From positions 1-9,936 of the forward strand of contig SYCH01000020.1 of the NCBI GenBank assembly GCA_005787025.1: 9,936 nt of DNA. Reading direction: 5' to 3'. Source of the DNA: Actinomycetota bacterium. Its GTDB lineage: Bacteria; Actinomycetota; Acidimicrobiia; Acidimicrobiales; Ilumatobacteraceae. Below the pieces are notes generated by a model, which searched no databases, was not told where the DNA came from, and was given only the letters and a program-made list of their open reading frames with translations. This document shows positions 6,409 to 9,936 of the stretch, piece by piece. A program made the position numbers and the translations under genes. Positions within the stretch are counted from its first letter, which is position 1; every line of letters begins with the position of its first letter.

Positions 6409-7250
6409 CGGCTCGGCGTCGTCCCGCGAACCGTGGTGCGATGCAACTCCCGACGGAAACCGGCGTAGTCGTTGATCGCGAAGTGTTGGGTGGACCGGTT
6501 GTCCCAGATCACCACGTCACCGGCCCGCCATCGATGCCGATACTGGAACCGCACGTCGGTCGTGTGGTGGTGGAGGAAGTCGAGTAGCTCGGGGGTCTCT
6601 TCGCCGTCGACCCCCACGAGGTCGCGCACGTAGGCCCGGTTGAAGAACAGCACTTCCTTGCCCGTCTCGGGGTGAACGGTGACCAGGGGATGGACGCGCT
6701 CATCGTTGGCCGAGTCGTCGCACACGATGCTCATACCCCTCATCCCCGAATGCAGCGCTTGCATGCGGCGCGAGTACGCGTCACGCGCGGTGTGCACGGC
6801 GTCGAGCGACGACAACCTCTCGCGCATCTGTGGTCCGAGTGCCGCCCACGCCGCGGTCATGGACGCGAACACCGTGTCGCCACCCCAGAGCGGCACGTCG
6901 ACCGCCGCCAGCACCGTGAACGAGGGTGGCTCGACCTGGAACGAGAAGTCCGAATGCCACGCACCACCGAAGTTGAACGCGGCGCCCTCGTCGGCCTCCT
7001 TCACCACCCGGATCACCTGTGGGAAGTCGTTCATCGTCTCGACGAAGGGAACTTCACCGTTCGGTCCGAGCCGTTCGGAGAACTCCGACTGCGTGCGTGG
7101 GCTCAACGATTGGTCGCGAAAGACCACCACTTCGCGCTCGCACATCACGCGGCGGACTTCGACGAGACCGTCCCCATCCAGACCCGCCAGATCCAGTCCG
7201 AACACCTCGGCACCCATCGCACCGGTCAACGGACGAACCTCGTGCGACAT
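6405..7250 (-). CDS. TauD/TfdA-family Fe(II)/2-oxoglutarate dioxygenase
   Basis: This 281-residue enzyme is close in length and layout to E. coli TauD. The iron triad is His99 and Asp101 in GGAWHSDFSF plus distal His256 in NRSTQHFAIND. The 2-oxoglutarate-binding Arg corresponds to Arg267 in FRRELHR, with Arg271 matching the second conserved Arg of TauD. The N-terminal RPLTGAMGAEVFGLDL and VVVFRDQSLSP are also typical. Family members hydroxylate taurine, 2,4-D, alkyl sulfates or other small acids and then fragment them. The substrate here cannot be deduced, and no sulfonate transporter is adjacent. It is the first gene of an operon with tag and the DUF4916 gene, an unusual partnership. The ATG start is backed by a TAGGGT hexamer 6 nt upstream and by the correct TauD-like N-terminus. 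It does not belong to the AlkB branch, so a direct DNA repair role is not implied. Confidence 0.92.
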   Translation of the reverse strand: MSHEVRPLTGAMGAEVFGLDLAGLDGDGLVEVRRVMCEREVVVFRDQSLSPRTQSEFSERLGPNGEVPFVETMNDFPQVIRVVKEADEGAAFNFGGAWHSDFSFQVEPPSFTVLAAVDVPLWGGDTVFASMTAAWAALGPQMRERLSSLDAVHTARDAYSRRMQALHSGMRGMSIVCDDSANDERVHPLVTVHPETGKEVLFFNRAYVRDLVGVDGEETPELLDFLHHHTTDVRFQYRHRWRAGDVVIWDNRSTQHFAINDYAGFRRELHRTTVRGTTPSR

Positions 7251-7256
7251 GCTCGC

Positions 7257-7262
7257 ACCCTA
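7257..7262 (-). promoter_or_regulatory. start-proximal -10 hexamer (TAGGGT) of the dioxygenase-tag operon
   Basis: On the minus strand TAGGGT is followed by GCGAGC and the ATG at 7250, giving the same TANNNT-N6-start spacing as other genes here. A leaderless operon mRNA is expected. No -35 box is obvious. Confidence 0.5.
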
Positions 7263-7327
7263 ATCCGATCCGGCAAAGAGATCCCCGGGGTTGGACCAGA
7301 CGGCACCACCCGTCCATCGAAAAGTTG

Positions 7328-7333
7328 TATCCT
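7328..7333 (+). promoter_or_regulatory. start-proximal -10 hexamer (TATCCT) of the small membrane-protein pair
   Basis: TATCCT is followed by CCTGTC and the ATG at 7340. It faces away from the TAGGGT of the dioxygenase gene, and the 89-nt spacer holds both. TTGGAC at 7291-7296 looks like a -35 box but is about 31 nt away, too far to pair with it. Confidence 0.5.
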
Positions 7334-7339
7334 CCTGTC

Positions 7340-7534
7340 ATGAAATCCACGACCATTCTGAAAATCACCACGTTGTTGGCCGCTGGTATCAGCCTGGTGC
7401 TGAGCGTGGCCCTCTATTTCTCCGGTGATGGCGAGGTCAATGATCGACTGAACGGCATCTTCGTCGGCGTCTGGGTTCCGTCCATTCTCGCCCTGGGCAA
7501 CTTCCTCATCTCATCGGAATCGAAAAGGAGCTGA
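7340..7534 (+). CDS. small two-helix membrane protein
   Basis: This 64-residue protein starts at the ATG directly behind the TATCCT hexamer. It has a short polar start (MKSTTILK), TM1 at about 9-27 (ITTLLAAGISLVLSVALYF), a polar hairpin SGDGEVNDRLN, TM2 at about 40-57 (IFVGVWVPSILALGNFLI) and a charged tail, SSESKRS. By the positive-inside rule both ends are probably cytoplasmic, because the loop is acidic and both tails are basic. The open frame extends upstream, but the earlier part is antisense to the dioxygenase gene and reads as arginine-rich shadow sequence. Base composition is visibly less GC-rich than in neighbouring genes. It is 2 nt from, and surely co-transcribed with, the next small gene. 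I do not recognise a named family; the VGVWVPSILALGN segment looks like a conserved-type motif. Confidence 0.75.
   Translation: MKSTTILKITTLLAAGISLVLSVALYFSGDGEVNDRLNGIFVGVWVPSILALGNFLISSESKRS
7523..7530 (+). promoter_or_regulatory. strong Shine-Dalgarno sequence (GAAAAGGAG region) for the 37-residue gene
   Basis: AAAAGGAG ends 6 nt before the ATG at 7537 and lies inside the last codons of the 64-residue gene. It is the best ribosome-binding site in the window and strongly supports translation of the downstream tiny gene. Confidence 0.75.
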
Positions 7535-7536
7535 CG

Positions 7537-7650
7537 ATGTCTCAGGGTGCACTTTTCGCTTTCGGCTCGCTCGTCTTTTTCGTCGTCATCTCGGGGGCGT
7601 TCCTCTACACGGTTCAAAAAGCTCGGGAATGGGTGGAAGAGAACAGTTGA
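7537..7650 (+). CDS. tiny single-pass membrane protein (37 residues)
   Basis: The gene is 38 codons including TGA and is easily missed by length cut-offs. The product has a short start (MSQG), one hydrophobic helix at about 5-26 (ALFAFGSLVFFVVISGAFLYTV) and an amphipathic charged tail, QKAREWVEENS. A strong AAAAGGAG ribosome site 6 nt upstream and the 2-nt gap from the preceding small membrane gene indicate a two-gene unit. The products might form a small membrane complex or be accessory subunits of a larger one. A holin or toxin role is conceivable but unsupported. No family is recognised. The composition is AT-richer than its surroundings, as in its partner. The 78 nt after it contain a weak ACCCG/CGGGT hairpin (7656-7675) and then the promoter of the next operon. 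Confidence 0.7.
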   Translation: MSQGALFAFGSLVFFVVISGAFLYTVQKAREWVEENS

Positions 7651-7715
7651 GTGGAACCCGCGATCGATGACGGGTCGTCGGGTCCCGAGTCATGCCTTAC
7701 CTGCGTCGCGTGACC

Positions 7716-7721
7716 TAGAAT
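7716..7721 (+). promoter_or_regulatory. start-proximal -10 hexamer (TAGAAT) of the 160-residue protein and MFS operon
   Basis: TAGAAT is one base from consensus TATAAT and is followed by seven bases (TTGGACC) and the ATG at 7729. It is the strongest hexamer of the start-proximal set in this window. No Shine-Dalgarno sequence precedes the ATG, which fits a leaderless mRNA. Confidence 0.55.
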
Positions 7722-7728
7722 TTGGACC

Positions 7729-8211
7729 ATGAGCTCGGTGTCCGTCCCCCGCTTCGGTGAGCTCCTCGCTCCCTACATCTCTCGCGTCCCCGACGGCACC
7801 CGTCCTCGTTTTCTCGCCCTACTCGAGCGCGGTGCCGCCGAGCGCTATCGCATGTGGGCCGCCGACCTGCCCGAACACGCCGAGGTGCTCCTGGAATGCT
7901 CCCGCGCCGAGGACGAGATCGCTGATCGCATCGAGGGGGCCTTCGAACTGGACGAGGCGTTGCGCGACGAACTGCACGCGCCGCTCCCCGAGGCCACGCG
8001 CACCTATTACGACGCTTTCGCCCCGCACCCCGTGTGGGACCAACTCCGCATCCAGGCCAACGCCGAGCGCCAAGGCGCGCACGCCTGGCGCAGCATCGCC
8101 GCCCATCATCCCGACCCCGCGGTGGTCGAGGTGTTGCACGGTTGCTCCGCGCTCGAAGAGGCCAGCGCCGATCGCCTCGACGCGCTGATCGCGACCCACG
8201 CCCCGGCCTGA
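7729..8211 (+). CDS. helical protein with internal duplication (CSxxE...ADR), possibly ferritin-like
   Basis: This 160-residue, almost wholly helical, soluble protein has no family I can name firmly. Two halves resemble each other. The first has AERYRMWAADLPEHAEVL then CSRAEDEIADRIE (57-69). The second has AERQGAHAWRSIA then CSALEEASADRLD (139-151). Both halves share a pattern of E-R, a Trp 4-6 residues later, a spacer with H and P, then C-S-x-x-E-[DE]-x-x-A-D-R. The period is 82 residues between the cysteines. Paired two-helix units with buried acidic residues recall ferritin-like or rubrerythrin-like four-helix bundles, but the classical ExxH ligand motif is absent, so metal binding is only a guess. 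The start is set by TAGAAT 7 nt upstream. The MFS gene begins 16 nt after its stop, so the two likely form one operon. Confidence 0.72.
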   Translation: MSSVSVPRFGELLAPYISRVPDGTRPRFLALLERGAAERYRMWAADLPEHAEVLLECSRAEDEIADRIEGAFELDEALRDELHAPLPEATRTYYDAFAPHPVWDQLRIQANAERQGAHAWRSIAAHHPDPAVVEVLHGCSALEEASADRLDALIATHAPA

Positions 8212-8227
8212 TCCACCCCGAACCGTC

Positions 8228-9415
8228 GTGAACGTCAAGCGTCTCATTCTCACGTTGCAGGTGGCGACCGCCATCATGTCCATGACCTACGGCGTCATGT
8301 TCACGATGCTCGACGATTACCGCGACGAGTACGGCATCAGCGAGTCCGGTCTCGGCTTGGTGCTGGCCATCGGATTCTTCGCCGCCTTCATCGGGCAGAT
8401 CACGTTGGCGCCGCTCGCCGACCGCGGTCACGCCAAACGCATGATGATCATCGGATTCGCGTTGGTGGTGGCCGGCAGTCTGGTGATGGCGTTCGGTACC
8501 ACGCTGATCGCGCTGTTGGTCGGCCGTCTGGTCATGGGCGTCGGTGGGGGTATGTCCTTGCCGGCCCTGCGCAAGATCGTCATCGTGTCGGACCCCGACA
8601 ATCTCGGGGGGAACATGGGGCGTTTGCTGAGCGTCGACATCGCCGGCTTTGCTCTCGGACCGATGCTGTCGGCGGTCCTCATCGGGCCCTTCGGGTTGGC
8701 GTCACCCTTCCTCGTGATCAGCGCCGCCGTGGTCGCCATCACCGTGGCCTTGTCACGCGTGTCCGTACCCGAGACCGCACACGAGGACCAACCCTCCGAA
8801 CGCTTCGCCTTCGATCTGTTGCGCATCCCCGCGGTGTCCGGTGGCGTTCTCATCGGCGTGGCTCTGTTCGTGATGATCGGAACGTTCGACTCGCTGTGGG
8901 CGATCATGATGGAGGATCTCGACGCGGCCGATTGGATCGCCAACATGGGGGTCAGTTTGTTCGCCATCCCCATGGCCCTTCTCGGGCCGTACGGTGGACG
9001 ACTGGCGCAACGCAAGGGTCCCTATCGCATCGGCGCCATCGGGATGACCGTCGGCGCGGTGTGCATGACCCTCTACGGCTTCCTGCCCACGCCCGTGCTC
9101 ATGTTGGTCGTTTTCTTCGTCCACATCATGAACGACGGCTTCACGGTCACCAGTGCCGGTGTGGCGGTGGGCATGGCCGCGCCCGCCGAACGGCAAGCCG
9201 GCGCCCAGGGTCTGCTCGGCGGTGTCCAGACCCTCATGGGCGGGTTGGCGGCGTCTCTGGCCGGTTGGAGTTACGACCACCTCGGTCGCGGACCCACCTT
9301 CGTCATCACCGCGACCGTCATGCTCGCGTGCACCGCCTCGGGTCTCGTGCTGGCCGGCGACAAGCGATGGGCCGTCGCACCGATCACGACCGAGGTCTCC
9401 GTCGGCGCCCACTAG
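8228..9415 (+). CDS. MFS transporter, 12 transmembrane segments
   Basis: This 395-residue major facilitator permease moves a small solute by proton coupling across the cytoplasmic membrane. About twelve hydrophobic helices are visible in two six-helix halves, split by a polar loop near SVPETAHEDQPSERFAFD. The loop between TM2 and TM3 carries the MFS motif A variant APLADRGHAKRMM, and its degenerate repeat PYGGRLAQRKGPYR sits between TM8 and TM9. GRLVMGVGGGMSLPALRK fits the TM4 region of drug/proton antiporter-type (DHA1-like) members. The GTG at 8228 is used because TM1 starts within a few residues; the next Met is inside TM1. No ribosome site is seen, so coupling to the upstream 160-residue gene 16 nt away is likely. 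The substrate is unknown. The stop TAG (9413-9415) abuts the hexamer of the next gene. Confidence 0.93.
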   Translation: MNVKRLILTLQVATAIMSMTYGVMFTMLDDYRDEYGISESGLGLVLAIGFFAAFIGQITLAPLADRGHAKRMMIIGFALVVAGSLVMAFGTTLIALLVGRLVMGVGGGMSLPALRKIVIVSDPDNLGGNMGRLLSVDIAGFALGPMLSAVLIGPFGLASPFLVISAAVVAITVALSRVSVPETAHEDQPSERFAFDLLRIPAVSGGVLIGVALFVMIGTFDSLWAIMMEDLDAADWIANMGVSLFAIPMALLGPYGGRLAQRKGPYRIGAIGMTVGAVCMTLYGFLPTPVLMLVVFFVHIMNDGFTVTSAGVAVGMAAPAERQAGAQGLLGGVQTLMGGLAASLAGWSYDHLGRGPTFVITATVMLACTASGLVLAGDKRWAVAPITTEVSVGAH

Positions 9416-9421
9416 TACTGT
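9416..9421 (+). promoter_or_regulatory. start-proximal -10 hexamer (TACTGT) of the Nudix gene
   Basis: TACTGT starts directly after the MFS stop codon and is followed by TGCCAC and the ATG at 9428, again TANNNT-N6-start. The Nudix gene may therefore have its own leaderless transcript besides readthrough from the MFS operon. The hexamer overlaps an ACTAGTACTG sequence, and a shifted reading (TAGTAC) is possible. Confidence 0.45.
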
Positions 9422-9427
9422 TGCCAC

Positions 9428-9904
9428 ATGGGTTTTCGCGACGGTGACGGATGGGTGTTCTGCACCTGCGGCAACCGACACTGGGGCATCCACGGAGCAG
9501 CCGGATTGCTGATGGTGCGTCTCGATCTCGGACCCGAACCCCACGTGTTGTTGCAGTTGCGTGCGGCCTGGACCCACGGTGGCGGCACATGGGCCATTCC
9601 CGGTGGTGCCCTCGACTCGCACGAGGACTCGATCGAGGCCGCGGTGCGCGAGGCCTTCGAGGAGGTCGGCATCGACGTGCGCTTCCTCGAGGTGAAGGAC
9701 CTGTACTCCGATGACCATGGCAACTGGCGCTACGACACCGTGATCGCCCACGTGACCGGCGATGTCGGAGCGCACGAGGCGAACTACGAATCCGACGAGG
9801 TGCGTTGGGTGGCGTTGTCCGACATCGAGTCGTACGACCTGCATCCGGGACTACGGAATTCCTGGCCTCACGTGTTGCCGAAACTGTCGGCCACGCTTCC
9901 TTAG
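9428..9904 (+). CDS. Nudix hydrolase with canonical Nudix box
   Basis: This 158-residue cytoplasmic enzyme is expected to hydrolyse a nucleoside diphosphate linked to another moiety. The Nudix box at 60-82 is perfect: Gly60, five residues, Glu66, seven residues, then REAFEEVGI with metal ligands Glu75, Glu78 and Glu79. GTWAIPGG precedes it and DEVRWVALSDIESYDLHPGL follows, as in MutT-like members. The N-terminus WVFCTCGNRHWGIHGAAGLL carries Cys12, Cys14, His18 and His22, which could bind a metal. A similar GxRHWGxxGAAGLL entry is frequent in actinobacterial Nudix proteins. The substrate (8-oxo-dGTP, ADP-ribose, other) cannot be fixed from the sequence. The start is fixed by the hexamer 6 nt upstream. 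Its TAG overlaps the TAA of a minus-strand gene (9901-9904). Confidence 0.92.
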   Translation: MGFRDGDGWVFCTCGNRHWGIHGAAGLLMVRLDLGPEPHVLLQLRAAWTHGGGTWAIPGGALDSHEDSIEAAVREAFEEVGIDVRFLEVKDLYSDDHGNWRYDTVIAHVTGDVGAHEANYESDEVRWVALSDIESYDLHPGLRNSWPHVLPKLSATLP

Positions 9905-9936
9905 TTCGCGAGATACCGACGCACGAACGCGTCGAG
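9901..9936 (-). CDS. C-terminal end of an unidentified minus-strand gene
   Basis: The minus strand reads LDAFVRRYLAN followed by TAA (9903-9901) and stays open to the window edge. The stop overlaps the Nudix TAG within TTAG, matching the tight convergent junctions at 3954/3955 and 5228/5243. The amphipathic helical ending and GC-rich third codon positions look coding, but 11 residues are too few to name a product. Confidence 0.45.
   Translation of the reverse strand, partial: LDAFVRRYLAN

Noticed and set aside
7291..7296. TTGGAC as a -35 box for the small membrane gene
   Set aside because: It is about 31 nt from the TATCCT hexamer, far beyond the usual 16-18 nt spacing.
7656..7675. ACCCG/CGGGT hairpin after the 37-residue gene
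   Set aside because: 5-bp stem with 10-nt loop and no T-run; too weak to call.
3946..8216. Recurrent GCCTGATC at three plus-strand gene ends (3954, 5228, 8211)
   Set aside because: Explained by Ala-GCC plus TGA followed by TC in three genes; three cases are too few to claim a motif.
8753..9844. Minus-strand 363-codon frame opposite the MFS and Nudix genes
   Set aside because: His, Asp and Gly-rich shadow spanning two clear plus-strand genes, one with a perfect Nudix box.
1..9936. Mobile element, CRISPR, prophage, tRNA or toxin-antitoxin system
   Set aside because: No direct-repeat arrays, transposase or integrase motifs, tRNA-like cloverleaf or recognisable toxin domain were seen on either strand.

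Overview
The window is a compact, GC-rich stretch of a bacterial chromosome. It carries a probable F420-dependent PPOX enzyme, FtsX/MacB-type export genes and actinobacterial-type Nudix proteins. Most operon heads have a TANNNT hexamer only 6-7 nt before the start codon, as expected of leaderless transcripts. Together these suggest an actinobacterium, perhaps of the Acidimicrobiia/Ilumatobacter type. That placement is an inference: there is no rRNA or marker gene here.

Layout. Positions 2-181 hold the C-terminal end of a 1-Cys peroxiredoxin. Positions 243-3954 form a plus-strand operon: an ABC ATPase, a double-module FtsX permease one base later, and a small PPOX flavin/F420 enzyme 9 nt later. 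It converges directly on a minus-strand Fpg/Nei-like DNA glycosylase (3955-4857). That protein aligns with Nei2 proteins without gaps from residue 1 but lacks the catalytic Pro2-Glu3 and the beta-hairpin Lys. Divergent from it is a 102-residue hypothetical protein (4920-5228), which ends in an inverted repeat shared with the next convergent operon. That minus-strand operon (7250 down to 5243) encodes a TauD-like Fe(II)/2-oxoglutarate dioxygenase, 3-methyladenine DNA glycosylase I (Tag, 4-nt overlap) and a DUF4916 Nudix-fold protein with a degenerate Nudix box.

From 7340 all complete genes are on the plus strand. Two tiny membrane proteins (64 and 37 residues, 2 nt apart) are followed by a helical 160-residue protein with an internal duplication, a 12-TM MFS transporter, and a canonical Nudix hydrolase with its own start-proximal promoter. 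The last 36 bases are the open C-terminal end of a minus-strand gene that converges on the Nudix gene.

Functionally the window mixes housekeeping efflux (ABC, MFS), redox enzymes (peroxiredoxin, PPOX, dioxygenase) and DNA or nucleotide maintenance (Nei-like, Tag, two Nudix-fold proteins). There is no mobile element, CRISPR array, tRNA, rRNA or phage signature. No intergenic gap exceeds about 90 nt, so no long gene-free stretch exists. The items most worth following are the Nei-like protein without its catalytic residues, the tiny membrane-protein pair, the duplicated CSxxE protein and the repeated leaderless-promoter signature.
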